Positions 43,313 to 53,282 are shown, counted from the stretch's first letter. The stretch: DNA of 64,000 bases from an uncultured Alphaproteobacteria bacterium (GCA_946188105.1 CAMHTQ010000001.1:149026-213025); one strand, 5' to 3'. Made by a program: numbers and translations. Notes: generated by a model from the letters alone, not told the origin.

Positions 43313-46300
43313 TAAATTCCTAATCTGTGTGATAATTTCATCATAAATATTGATTCATTGCCGAATTTGTCCGTATTGTTTGGATTGATACGATATATGA
43401 ATCCCAGTGCACCGTCTGTCCAATCGCCAAACTTGTGACGATATGCCGCATTAAATCTGTATTCACGCGATTTTGGTGTTAAATCCAAAGAACGTTCCCC
43501 AGCATCATGCATAAATAAATTATCATCGTCATCTACATCAAATTCAGCATAAGAATAATGCAATCTGCCGTCTGTTATTGCCAAAGGCATCGACACAGAT
43601 AAATCAAAATTACCCATCTTTGATTCAACTGCGAATGCATTAGATTTTAATTCTGATACACCGTTTATAATTCCACCCATCATATCATTAGCATGTGTCC
43701 ATGCAAATGTTCCACGCATACTGAATTTAACATCATCACTAACCGCATACGACAACACAGAATCAATATAATTTGTATCGGCACCTTGCATACTTAACAT
43801 TCCACCAAATGACGCACCCAACACTGTATTTGATTCATGCATTGTTCCAACATTTGATACAAATGATAATTTATCTCCATTATACCCCAGTCCTGATTCA
43901 GCACCCATCACGTTACCTAATTTTGCAGATTCAAAATTACTGGATACAACAGGATCATTATTCAACAATCCTTCGGTTGTAATTGTTCCAACGAAGCCAC
44001 GACCCAACAATGACAATTTTCCTGAATGCATTTCAACACGTGTACTTACCGCATCAGATGCCAAAGATAATACAGGATTCGCCATACCTGTAAAACGTCC
44101 ATTTCCATCAGTTAAATAATGTTGATATTCAGAACGTAAACCAAATTGTCCATTATCATATGACAATGACAAATTATCAACCCCAGACATATTATCATCA
44201 TACGCACGTTCACTACGTGCAAACCCGAACTTTAAATTTCCAACCTGAACAGCATTATCAATATCACGAGTTTTTAATTCCGACAAAGTATCACCCATAT
44301 ACAACCCATGTCCTAAATCATCACCCAATGTTAAACTGGTATTCCATATTCTGGGGACGCTGACGGAACCATCCGCGGATGACAATATATCATAATATGA
44401 CATTGGTATGCTTGCACTTCTTGCTCCAAAGGCACCAGATAAATTATTTACAGCCGAACGCCAATAAGCATTTTTACCATTTGTACCAACAATTTTACCA
44501 TCGGTATAATAATAGATAGATTTACCTGGCATTGTTGCCCTATCCAGATTGATCAATCCATAACCAAACACTTCCTTAAAGGCTTCCAAATATGTCATCG
44601 TGCCATTTGTAATCTTGGTCTGATATGTTTGTGGCAAAGTGTACATAGATGACAAATATGAAACCAATTCATCAGTATCAGTCCACACCTGACCATTACC
44701 AGGATTTGTTCCCAAATACGCACCATCCGCCGTCAAAGCCAACAAATTAAATATGCTTTTATTACTTAAATAACTGAATGCAGATTTAACCGCACCTGCG
44801 GCACCCGCAACCGCGGCCGTCGCTTGTTCATCGGTAACCCCTGCCCCCGCAAAGCACCATGGATCAACACCCGCGCTGCCGGTTCCTGCGATACCACAAA
44901 TACGGGATTTATAATAATCACTACCTGTCTGCCATTGTGATAACACATATGTTGTTGGTGCAGAAAATCCAGCGACACTGCCCGCCCCAGATGTACCAGC
45001 ATTGCCACTGACACCTTGTAAATTCACAGCAACCACAGACATAAACAATCCCTTGGCATTAGAAAATGTCAATGGCACCGCGTTTTCAAATGTTGCGTTT
45101 TGATATGCACCCTCGTACAAACTGTTGGTTTGGGTTGCACCCACAGAAAATACTGTCAATGGATAATAACTGACACCCAAATCTGTATAGAATATTGCAG
45201 CATCCTGAGCCGGAGTATTTAACCCAATCGGTGTTGTTACATTATTGCCATAATAAGTGCTGATTTTGTTATAAAATACAGTTTGATAATCTTCACTTGA
45301 ATAATCGTTAATCAAATCTTCCAAAGTGTAAGTATCCACCGCATACAATGGTGCAATAACATCTGTATTCGCAATAACACTTATCTTTGCACGACCAATG
45401 CCACTGGACACAGGTGTTGTTGATGCGATTGTCAAATTATCAACCAAGTAAGGCATCGCATTTACTAATGCCTTGTAATTATAATAATTAGTATCATTGT
45501 TTGATGAATCTTTTCCACCACCCGTTCTGTAAATAGTCATCTGACCATTTGGCATAAATCCAGTAAAATCACCCGTTGCAGCACCACTGGTATATCCACC
45601 AACAATTTTGGCCAACAAATTATCTAAATCTGTCGCAGATGTATTATGTATCGCGGTTAAATTTCCAGACAAATCAAATCCAGTAATTTCCTGAACAGTA
45701 TCATCCGCAATCGTAGCAGAATCAGAACCCAATATAATATTGTTGTTAAAATATTTACTGGAAATCATAGAATTACTGGCTGGCAACACAGATGTACCAT
45801 TCATTTTTGACCAAACAAAAAATCTATCTTCCAAAGAAGTATCGGCCTGTGCATTAATACCATTTGCAGTCACCAATGCAACATTAATTGGAATTCCACC
45901 AGACACCGCAACATTCAATTGGTTCTGTCCATATATTGCCCCAGGCACTGGTGAAAAATTATTCGCAGACGAATAACGTAATGTTGATTGTCCCAAATAT
46001 CCACGTGCAAAAGTTGAATAACCATGCATCATCAACAGATAATTTCCATAATTATTCATAGTCGTAAAATTAGTTGCCAATGCACCAGAACTGTATAAAT
46101 TCAACGCATCTATATAATTATAACTGCTGTCGACCTCGCCCGATGAATCAACCATTGCTGGTCCATACGGTATTGTAAATGCAGCAGTCAAAGATGTTCC
46201 ACTGCCAGAGCTATCATCATCGCTACTACCAGACCCACCACTATTGTGATTATGATTATCATGATCATTGGTATCAAAAGCATCCGTTGCCCATAACAAT

Positions 46301-46698
46301 CCCGCAATCACCCCAGCCGTTCCAAACGCGCCCAACACCAATTTATGTGTCGGTGTTAATCCAGAAAACAATCCCGTATCAGAATTATATGTATTACGTG
46401 TTCTGTAATTTTTAATTTGTCTGTCACACTGTGAAGCATCCGCACCATACATCTGTAAAACCTGGATTGCCATTCTGTCATTATTCATAACCGCAGTACA
46501 AACAACCGACACCCCTGTCGAATCGACATAATTCACATTTGCGCCACTGTTTATCAGATTTTGCACCAACCGTGTGTCACCATTATGAGCCGCAGACAAC
46601 AACTGGGCCGCCATATAAAAGTCAGACGAGCCCGCTGCCCATGACGCACCAGGTACCAAAAACAATGCAACCAAAAAAATTCGTTTCAGCTTAAACAA
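43312..46698 (-). CDS. Autotransporter with ankyrin repeats and a degenerate subtilase-like passenger
   Basis: The start is placed at a TTG (46696-46698) because GAGAGAG precedes it and the product then opens with a proper signal peptide (MFKLKRIFLVALFLVPGASWA); 1128 residues. Ankyrin-like repeats fill about 30-95, then a hydrophobic segment and an Asp/Ser/Gly linker. The passenger (about 175-690) ends ATAAVAGAAGAVKSAFSYLS...FGYGLINLDRAT, which matches the end of S8 subtilases, but the nucleophile position is Glu (E624). A histidine motif MHGYSTFA is at H225. The last 280 residues are a beta-barrel ending KLSHRLGI, so secretion is type V. The terminal residue is Ile rather than the common Phe. 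Confidence 0.75.
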   Translation of the reverse strand: MFKLKRIFLVALFLVPGASWAAGSSDFYMAAQLLSAAHNGDTRLVQNLINSGANVNYVDSTGVSVVCTAVMNNDRMAIQVLQMYGADASQCDRQIKNYRTRNTYNSDTGLFSGLTPTHKLVLGAFGTAGVIAGLLWATDAFDTNDHDNHNHNSGGSGSSDDDSSGSGTSLTAAFTIPYGPAMVDSSGEVDSSYNYIDALNLYSSGALATNFTTMNNYGNYLLMMHGYSTFARGYLGQSTLRYSSANNFSPVPGAIYGQNQLNVAVSGGIPINVALVTANGINAQADTSLEDRFFVWSKMNGTSVLPASNSMISSKYFNNNIILGSDSATIADDTVQEITGFDLSGNLTAIHNTSATDLDNLLAKIVGGYTSGAATGDFTGFMPNGQMTIYRTGGGKDSSNNDTNYYNYKALVNAMPYLVDNLTIASTTPVSSGIGRAKISVIANTDVIAPLYAVDTYTLEDLINDYSSEDYQTVFYNKISTYYGNNVTTPIGLNTPAQDAAIFYTDLGVSYYPLTVFSVGATQTNSLYEGAYQNATFENAVPLTFSNAKGLFMSVVAVNLQGVSGNAGTSGAGSVAGFSAPTTYVLSQWQTGSDYYKSRICGIAGTGSAGVDPWCFAGAGVTDEQATAAVAGAAGAVKSAFSYLSNKSIFNLLALTADGAYLGTNPGNGQVWTDTDELVSYLSSMYTLPQTYQTKITNGTMTYLEAFKEVFGYGLINLDRATMPGKSIYYYTDGKIVGTNGKNAYWRSAVNNLSGAFGARSASIPMSYYDILSSADGSVSVPRIWNTSLTLGDDLGHGLYMGDTLSELKTRDIDNAVQVGNLKFGFARSERAYDDNMSGVDNLSLSYDNGQFGLRSEYQHYLTDGNGRFTGMANPVLSLASDAVSTRVEMHSGKLSLLGRGFVGTITTEGLLNNDPVVSSNFESAKLGNVMGAESGLGYNGDKLSFVSNVGTMHESNTVLGASFGGMLSMQGADTNYIDSVLSYAVSDDVKFSMRGTFAWTHANDMMGGIINGVSELKSNAFAVESKMGNFDLSVSMPLAITDGRLHYSYAEFDVDDDDNLFMHDAGERSLDLTPKSREYRFNAAYRHKFGDWTDGALGFIYRINPNNTDKFGNESIFMMKLSHRLGI

Positions 46699-46816
46699 AA
46701 TCTCTCTCGCCTTGTGATTTATGCTAGCACATAAACAAAAACCAAGTCCAGCAAAAAACATGTAAAAAAAATCGTCATGCTTTCACATGACGATTAAATG
46801 ACAAAATAAAAACTAA

Positions 46817-47332
46817 TTAACGAACACATTCAACCCTAATACCATACAATTTAGTAACAATAATTGTATCATTCATAGATTTTTTTTGTTCTGGTTTTAC
46901 AACTGGTTTTTTAGGTTCTGATTTTTTCACAACTGTATCTTGTGCGACCTCTGTTTTTTTAACAACAGGTTTTTTATTTTCTTTTTTGCAATCACAACAT
47001 TCTTCAACCACAGTTAAAATAGAATCTGCAGTTTTTTGAACAGTATCAATTTTATTGCTGATTGTATCCAATTTACGATTAGCAGTATCAACTTTCTTTT
47101 CTGTTCTTTCAACGATTGGATAAGTTGCCTTGACATATGCTTTGATTGTATCTGCATCTGCTCTGGTTTCTTGTTTAATAGAATCAATACTAGCAGCAAT
47201 AGCTTCATTTGTGCCATCATTTTTACTGCTGTTATTGCAACTTTTTACACCTAAAAATATCAGCACACCCATACATACAACCAACAAAGGTTCTTTTGCA
47301 TGATTCCATGTATTTTTTAAATTCATAGCCAT
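46817..47332 (-). CDS. Membrane-anchored coiled-coil protein
   Basis: A 171-residue protein starting at the ATG (47330-47332) six bases after AGGAG. One membrane helix (about residues 16-33, LLVVCMGVLIFLGV) is followed by a Cys-Asn segment, a heptad-like region full of Ile/Asp/Thr/Lys (about 45-115), a CCDCKK cluster, and a Lys/Pro/Val-rich tail. It is probably attached to the inner membrane with the coiled coil in the periplasm. No family is recognised. Confidence 0.6.
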   Translation of the reverse strand: MAMNLKNTWNHAKEPLLVVCMGVLIFLGVKSCNNSSKNDGTNEAIAASIDSIKQETRADADTIKAYVKATYPIVERTEKKVDTANRKLDTISNKIDTVQKTADSILTVVEECCDCKKENKKPVVKKTEVAQDTVVKKSEPKKPVVKPEQKKSMNDTIIVTKLYGIRVECVR

Positions 47333-47434
47333 ATTCAACTCCTATTTTTTTGCTTATCACTATACAACATAATACAAATTTATAATTTTGTCAATAATAA
47401 AATTTATTTTTTTCTTTAATACAAATCGCTTTTT

Positions 47435-47443
47435 TGATATAAT
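47435..47443 (+). promoter_or_regulatory. Extended -10 promoter of the 47460-50597 unit
   Basis: TG-A-TATAAT lies 16 bases before the ATG at 47460, with an AAAGAGAG ribosome site between. Confidence 0.6.
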
Positions 47444-47459
47444 GTACCAAAGAGAGAAA

Positions 47460-48320
47460 ATGTTAAAGAAAATCATATTTTTGACGTTGGGACTTGTTAC
47501 CCTGCCCTGTATTGGTTGGGCTGCGTCTTGTTCACGCATAAATTTGACACGTTGTTTGGATTCTGCATGTGCGATAAATATATCATCGAATCCGGGGGCT
47601 CGCTGTCAATATTGCGGAACGGCCGATGCCGGCACCCCACCAAACAGCAAAATGAAATCTGTGGCGGCTGGTGCATCGTCAAAAAACACTATTTCTGCCA
47701 AGGATTTAAAAAAGGCACCAACTGACCCTGGGGACCGTTATGTTTGGGCAACACGTTTATGTTTGGAAATTGTTCCTAACTGTTCTGCAGACGATGTATC
47801 AGAAGCATACGATCCATTGATTGAACGTTCATGTACGGCTGCTGGAATCAATGCCGACATGGATAAATTACAGAAAAAGGCTGCAACGAACACCAAAACC
47901 GCAACGGGATGCATAAATGAAATAACCGTATGTGTTACCGCCGCGGATAAATGCGACACAGACTTTTCAAAATGTAAAGACGACGAAACATTTAATAACT
48001 TTTTCGGATCATGCAGCAGTCGTGCCACCGGATGCACCGCCTTTTTGAACAAGGCACGTGATGAATTGACCAGTTCACGCACATCAACATTAAATGCCAC
48101 CGAGGGTAATATCGAGGCGATTGTTAACTCACATAAAAAGGCACGCGAAACTGAACTAGCATCGATAAAATCAAATTGTTCCGAAAACACAGAATTTGAT
48201 AAATGTGTTACAACCGTATGTGCCAACAACACAAACGACAACTGCGGTTCAAATTCTGGAAAAACAATTGCAAACAGTTTATGCGCTTTTTATAAAACTG
48301 CATGCACAAAGATAAAGTAA
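47460..48320 (+). CDS. Secreted cysteine-rich protein (C-x6-C module)
   Basis: A 286-residue protein with signal peptide MLKKIIFLTLGLVTLPCIGWA. It has more than 20 cysteines. Near residue 160, CINEITVC-VTAADKC-DTDFSKC gives three consecutive C-x6-C steps, the same module as in the 851- and 961-residue proteins (5313, 54317). CQYC near 50 and CVTTVCANNTNDNC near 255 are further clusters. The start at 47460 is set by the promoter and ribosome site. Six bases separate it from the next gene, with which it probably forms an operon. Function is unknown. Confidence 0.75.
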   Translation: MLKKIIFLTLGLVTLPCIGWAASCSRINLTRCLDSACAINISSNPGARCQYCGTADAGTPPNSKMKSVAAGASSKNTISAKDLKKAPTDPGDRYVWATRLCLEIVPNCSADDVSEAYDPLIERSCTAAGINADMDKLQKKAATNTKTATGCINEITVCVTAADKCDTDFSKCKDDETFNNFFGSCSSRATGCTAFLNKARDELTSSRTSTLNATEGNIEAIVNSHKKARETELASIKSNCSENTEFDKCVTTVCANNTNDNCGSNSGKTIANSLCAFYKTACTKIK

Positions 48321-48326
48321 CAAAAG

Positions 48327-50597
48327 ATGACACAGAAAGTAAGTTCAAAACTTTTAGTTTTATTTGGAATAATTTGCGGAACATTCTTTTTCGCAGAGAA
48401 TTGTTTTTGCGAGGCTATTCAAAATAAAAGTTCTACTTTCAGTACTCAAATGGCCAACAACGATGAATTCGCATCTGACGATGGCGATTCTTCTTTGGCT
48501 GAACAAATTCGTGCACAACGTGCTGCTCGTGATGTTCGTGACACTTCATTAACCGTATCATCAAACACAAAATCTGGTGCCAAGAAAAATTCTTGCGACA
48601 CTGATTTACGTAAATGTATCGAGGCAAAATGCAGTGCCGACTATAAAAAATGTGAAACAGATTCTGACACAACCTTTTCAGATAAATTAGATGCTTGTAA
48701 AAAAACAACAAAATGTACTGCACATGAATATGCATTGTTTGTGCCAGAAATCAAAGAAGACAAAAAACAAAAAATCCGTTTATCTTTATATAACCAAGTT
48801 ATAAATTGTGGTAACAGTTATAACGATTGCATAATCAAAGAATGTGGAAAAAAGTTTGATAAATGCCTTAGTAAAAGTGCCGGCGATAAAGCATTGGCAA
48901 AATGCAAAACAATTGCGACAAAATGTACCGAGGCTGACTCTGGTATGTCTGGTCGTATTGGCAGTGTATTTGCAACCGTTCGCCAAGATGCCGAAATACA
49001 AATAAAAGAAGACGAAAAGAAATTATATACTTTACGTGATCAAATGCGTAATTCCTGCAAAACATTGGGGGCATTGTTTGACGATCGTTCTTTGGACTGT
49101 GTATTCACCGCCAGTTTTTATGCAGGCGATGATCAACAAACGCCCAAGGCATCTAAAAAATTATATGCAGGTTCATTATTTGACTGCACACCTGATTGGT
49201 TTGGCATTGATATAACAACATTCAAAGAAAACGCATATCGTTTGACACGTGCCCAGACGGCCGCATCATCTGCGATGTTGGGTTCTGGTGTTGGTACGGC
49301 TGTGGGTGCAATTACATCTGGTGCGATTGGTCGTGCATTGGATACCGCCAAGGCAAAAGATGCATTAGAAGATGCCTGTGAAGACGAAGGTAAAGTTCTG
49401 AAAGATGGTAAATGTGTTGAAATGACCGAGGAAGAAAAATGCAAAGCCAACGGTGGCAAATGGAAGAAAGGTGTTTGCGAAGGTAAAACCGATGCAGACG
49501 ACGATGACGATGATGATGACGATGATGATGTTGTCGAAGGCGAAACATCTTTAACCCCTGAAGAAACATGCACTCAATCTGGTGGTGTTTATGAAGATAA
49601 CAAATGCACATGTTCGGGGGATAAAAAACCTGATGGTGATATTTGCGTTGACATGAAAAAGAAAGATAAATGCGAAAAAGCAGGTGGTAAATTAAATGTC
49701 CTGGGTCAATGCAAATGCAAAGACGAAACAAAAAACTATGAAAACGATCAATGTGTCACTGATCCAGATAAAGTTGCAAAGAAAAATTGCAAAAATTCTG
49801 GTGGAAAATGGAAAAATAATCAATGCCAATGTAATGACAAAACACAAAACTTAATAGATGGCAAATGTGTCGATGATCGAGACAAAGCAGCACAAAGTGG
49901 TTTAAACGACAGTATAGCAGCATTGGACGAAAGAGAATGTAAAGATTCTGGTGGAACTTGGAAAAAGAATAAATGTCAATGCGATAAAAGTAAAAACCTG
50001 GTTGATGCTGAAGAAGGATTAACTTGCAAATGCAAATCTGATGAATACGAATTAAAAGACAAAAAATGTGTTAAAAAAGCTAAAACACCAAAAGCTGATA
50101 CAAAAGCAGAAAAACAGGAAAACACTAAAACAGATAAACAGAACTCAACAAAAAAGACCGAAACAAACAAACAGACGACAAATAACACAAATAAAAAAGC
50201 AGAAACAGATGCACACCAAAAAAAACAACCAAGTGAGTTACCAGAAATAACCCACACAGTTGAAGAAGCAACCTGCAATGGAATAACCGTAAAGCCAACC
50301 CAAGCAAAAACTGCCGAAGAACTGCAGTGTGTGTCATCAATAACTGCCACCGACCTATGTTATGCTAATGGAGAGAAAAGCCACGGCTGGAATGTTGAAT
50401 GTGATCCAAAAACGAAAAAATGTGCACATTCTTGTTATAATATGATGGGCGACATGATGGGCGGCGACACAACATACTTTGTTGTATGTTGTAGCATTGA
50501 TACCACCTCAGGAAATGTAACCTGTAAAAAAACAAACAAAACAGGAAAAAATAAAAATATGAAAGGACCAGCGGTTTCCATATCAGATTGCCAATAA
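48327..50597 (+). CDS. Secreted cysteine-rich protein with repeated C-x3-GG modules
   Basis: A 756-residue protein with signal peptide (about residues 1-29). Residues 85-200 hold CDTDLRKC, CSADYKKC and similar modules. A glycine-rich hydrophobic segment (MLGSGVGTAVGAITSGAIG) is near 318. An Asp run of about 12 residues follows (49497-49530). At least four repeats of C-x3-[GS]GG-x6-7-C-x-C-x9-11-C fill about 405-570, resembling EGF- or inhibitor-like small disulfide modules. A Lys/Thr/Asn/Gln-rich linker leads to a last cysteine domain (about 650-756). One module is shared with 28364-30079. It overlaps no gene and follows 47460 by six bases. Confidence 0.78.
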   Translation: MTQKVSSKLLVLFGIICGTFFFAENCFCEAIQNKSSTFSTQMANNDEFASDDGDSSLAEQIRAQRAARDVRDTSLTVSSNTKSGAKKNSCDTDLRKCIEAKCSADYKKCETDSDTTFSDKLDACKKTTKCTAHEYALFVPEIKEDKKQKIRLSLYNQVINCGNSYNDCIIKECGKKFDKCLSKSAGDKALAKCKTIATKCTEADSGMSGRIGSVFATVRQDAEIQIKEDEKKLYTLRDQMRNSCKTLGALFDDRSLDCVFTASFYAGDDQQTPKASKKLYAGSLFDCTPDWFGIDITTFKENAYRLTRAQTAASSAMLGSGVGTAVGAITSGAIGRALDTAKAKDALEDACEDEGKVLKDGKCVEMTEEEKCKANGGKWKKGVCEGKTDADDDDDDDDDDDVVEGETSLTPEETCTQSGGVYEDNKCTCSGDKKPDGDICVDMKKKDKCEKAGGKLNVLGQCKCKDETKNYENDQCVTDPDKVAKKNCKNSGGKWKNNQCQCNDKTQNLIDGKCVDDRDKAAQSGLNDSIAALDERECKDSGGTWKKNKCQCDKSKNLVDAEEGLTCKCKSDEYELKDKKCVKKAKTPKADTKAEKQENTKTDKQNSTKKTETNKQTTNNTNKKAETDAHQKKQPSELPEITHTVEEATCNGITVKPTQAKTAEELQCVSSITATDLCYANGEKSHGWNVECDPKTKKCAHSCYNMMGDMMGGDTTYFVVCCSIDTTSGNVTCKKTNKTGKNKNMKGPAVSISDCQ

Positions 50598-50643
50598 AAT
50601 AATAATTACCGCATTTTCAAGAACATTGTGCCTGCAATTCCGC

Positions 50644-50881
50644 TTTGTCATACTGAGCGAGTAAAACGAGCGTGAGTATCCAGGTTATAATTCCGCTTTT
50701 GTCCCCTTCTTTATGACTCTGAGTAAGCGAAAAACTAGCAAAGCGAAGTTCGAGTGCTAACGAATGCCACGTAGGACAACGTCCGAGCGAAACAAAGGGT
50801 GGCATCCAAAGGATGACGGGGTAATTGTGATAATTACTCCTATTTGTCATACTGAGCGGGTAAAACAAACGTGAGTATCCA
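50644..50881. repeat. Structured non-coding repeat region
   Basis: The 406-base gap between genes (50598-51003) has no convincing gene. It holds two 39-bp direct repeats (50644-50682 and 50843-50881, three differences) starting TTTGTCATACTGAGCG and ending GTGAGTATCCA. Between them are inverted repeats (GAATGCCAC with GTGGCATCC; GTAATT with AATTAC) and sequence less AT-rich than its surroundings. It looks like a dispersed intergenic repeat element; no ends of an insertion sequence are visible. Confidence 0.6.
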
Positions 50882-50952
50882 AAAAAAGCCGCCAGCTTTG
50901 CTGACACATATTTATCAACCCAGATTCTTTCATAGAGATACAGTGCAACATA

Positions 50953-50981
50953 AAAAAACAAGCATCATTCGATGCTTGTTT
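50953..50981 (-). terminator. Terminator of the 51004-53169 gene
   Basis: AACAAGCATC/GATGCTTGTT stem followed by seven T on the minus strand. Confidence 0.85.
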
Positions 50982-51003
50982 AATTTTCAGTACCTTTATA
51001 TCT

Positions 51004-53169
51004 TTAATGTGCTATCAAGGTCACAGAATTAGCCCCAGAATTCGCTGGTACTACTGGTGCTGGTATCAAACCATTTCTGTCACAAGCACCGTATGACACA
51101 GCTACAGGACGATTTTCTATACATACACTGCCCGCCATTCTGCATGCACCGCGAACAGACACTGTTGTATTACGTCCAGGTTTCTGATAGTTAATTACAA
51201 CCGCTTTACACTCTTCGGCTGTGGTGTACATACCACATGTATCAATCCAATCTTGACAAGATGTAACCTTGGCTGTTGGGCTGATAGAATCTGCGACTCT
51301 CAAATTCCATTTAACATAGAAATCTTTCAAAGGACTTATGGTATATGACTTGTTGAATCCAACAGTTTCCAAACCGTCACCAACGCGGCAAGAAATATTG
51401 TTACGTTCTACGAATGCTGTGATTGCTGTTGCAACACCTGCTGTACCCAAACCGATTGCACCACCAATCAATGCATTTTTACCAACCGTAGATTTTTGAC
51501 CTTGCAAAATTTCTAATTTGCCAAAAACATCATTCAATTGATTGATTTCACGTTTAGCTTCAGTTTTATTCTGGCAACCGCCCATTGTTCCATTATCGCA
51601 ATACAAATCTTGATTGCCTTGGATCAATGCTCTGAACGAACATGGTTGTCTGTTCAAACAACATTCTTTTGCATCTGCAACACTCTTCTTGACCTTTTCT
51701 AAATCACCAGCCTGAGTAAACTGCAAAACTTTCCCTTTTACTGTCAAAGAATTGCCTTCTAAACGCAAATCTTGATCCAACGTCTTACAACTAAGACTTA
51801 CAGATTTCAAATCTGCAGGTATATTTGCAGCATCCATTGTCAATGTACAAGAAGCATTGCCACCTGTGGTATCTGCACAAGTATCGACCGCTAATTTCTT
51901 GCGTTGATAAACTTGGTACAATTCTACGATTGCATTACATTTATCAGCTGTGAAAGTTGGGTTATCGCCATCTGCAACTTCGGATACACCGATTTTGTCT
52001 TCTAAGTACAGATTAATTCTCATAGAAGTATCTTTCTTAATCTGTTTCAACAATTCGACACGCATATCTTCGTCATTACAATCGAATGCCTTGGCACCAT
52101 GACCGGTCAAAGCACCGACACCGGCACCGACCAATGCACCACCTGGCAAACCGACGGCTGCGACTGTACTTGTTGTATTCAACAAAGAAAAGTCGAATAA
52201 CTTTTTGTTACAAGTAAATGTTGAACCGGTATCTTGCCATACTTCTGCTGTTCTGTTATCCCCAGCAGCACCGAACAACCAGTTATTTGTAATCAAAGTA
52301 TCTTTGTTATATGCAGCAACACGAACCTTGCACATTGCATTTGTTGCATCCCAACGCGCATAATGACCACGTTCGCCATCAACACCAGTCAAATTACCAT
52401 TGGCTGTTGTGTTTTCTGTTGCCCCCACAGGATTAGGTTTACTTCCACCATTGTTGTTATATGCATTTACATCTTTGTTATATTCTGACGTAACCTTGCC
52501 TGCTGCACTAACTGCTGTGAAAGAATTTCCATATGTATTCTTGTCCAACAATCCGCAAACATTTTCTGCCTGGTTTGGTGTTAAACCTGTTTTACGCAAT
52601 ACAAAGTTATAATATTCCGGCTGAACCACACGGGAGTTAAAGTCCAACCATACATCATTCGAAGAATCATAAACTTTGTGGCAATCGACACGAACCTCGC
52701 GAATACATTTATCGATATCAGTCGCGCACAATCCCATACCATTGATAATAGAATTACGCAAATCTTCGTTATACATGTCGTTCAAACCATTTGGCAACGC
52801 ACCACCTTGGACGCAACTCAACAAAGATTGCATACACATATCAACTGTAAATTCAGAATTTACAACACCACCGTCTGGACAATGTGTTGGTGTTGGCGTG
52901 GGTGTTGGGGTCGGATCCGGATTCACAGGATTTGGCACCGGTGTTCCCGCATTGTTATCAACACCAGACACCGAGTGTGTTCCAACCGTATTAATAGACA
53001 TTGTTGGCATCGTCGGCATACGTGCAGTTGTTGTGCCACGAGCAGACGCCTGGGTCTGAGACACATTTGCCATAGAACGTGGGGCCGCCGCACCATTTGC
53101 ACCACAAACGCAAACAACCGCGGAAATTCCCGCGATTCCACCCATTAATATCTTAGACATTTTTTGCAT
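51004..53169 (-). CDS. Secreted cysteine-rich protein with glycine-zipper segments
   Basis: A 721-residue protein with a signal peptide (about residues 1-28) and a Thr/Pro repeat linker (TPTPTPTP near 90). Residues 95-165 carry CMQSLLSCV, CATDIDKC and a further C-x6-C step, the family module. Two glycine-rich hydrophobic segments follow: LPGGALVGAGVGALTG (about 343-358) and GGAIGLGTAGVATAITAFV (about 573-592), each close to a cysteine. Cysteine clusters continue to the C-terminus. It has no five-cysteine signature of the four largest paralogues. The start has GGGAG eight bases upstream. Function is unknown. Confidence 0.78.
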   Translation of the reverse strand: MQKMSKILMGGIAGISAVVCVCGANGAAAPRSMANVSQTQASARGTTTARMPTMPTMSINTVGTHSVSGVDNNAGTPVPNPVNPDPTPTPTPTPTHCPDGGVVNSEFTVDMCMQSLLSCVQGGALPNGLNDMYNEDLRNSIINGMGLCATDIDKCIREVRVDCHKVYDSSNDVWLDFNSRVVQPEYYNFVLRKTGLTPNQAENVCGLLDKNTYGNSFTAVSAAGKVTSEYNKDVNAYNNNGGSKPNPVGATENTTANGNLTGVDGERGHYARWDATNAMCKVRVAAYNKDTLITNNWLFGAAGDNRTAEVWQDTGSTFTCNKKLFDFSLLNTTSTVAAVGLPGGALVGAGVGALTGHGAKAFDCNDEDMRVELLKQIKKDTSMRINLYLEDKIGVSEVADGDNPTFTADKCNAIVELYQVYQRKKLAVDTCADTTGGNASCTLTMDAANIPADLKSVSLSCKTLDQDLRLEGNSLTVKGKVLQFTQAGDLEKVKKSVADAKECCLNRQPCSFRALIQGNQDLYCDNGTMGGCQNKTEAKREINQLNDVFGKLEILQGQKSTVGKNALIGGAIGLGTAGVATAITAFVERNNISCRVGDGLETVGFNKSYTISPLKDFYVKWNLRVADSISPTAKVTSCQDWIDTCGMYTTAEECKAVVINYQKPGRNTTVSVRGACRMAGSVCIENRPVAVSYGACDRNGLIPAPVVPANSGANSVTLIAH

Positions 53170-53254
53170 AAAACATTCTCCCTTGTTTTTTACATATTAT
53201 ATCATAAAAAAAGCCATAAAAAAATGTTTTTTGCACATTTTTTGTTATTTTTTA

Positions 53255-53282
53255 TTGACAAAAACACAATATTGTCTATAAT
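53255..53282 (+). promoter_or_regulatory. Consensus promoter with the start codon at +1
   Basis: Perfect TTGACA (53255-53260), 16-base spacer, perfect TATAAT (53277-53282), then six bases and the ATG at 53289. The predicted transcript begins at the A of the start codon. Confidence 0.75.

Noticed and set aside
50617..50961. A 114-codon minus-strand frame between 48327 and 51004
   Set aside because: It runs through the direct and inverted repeats, has no ribosome site and no protein-like pattern.
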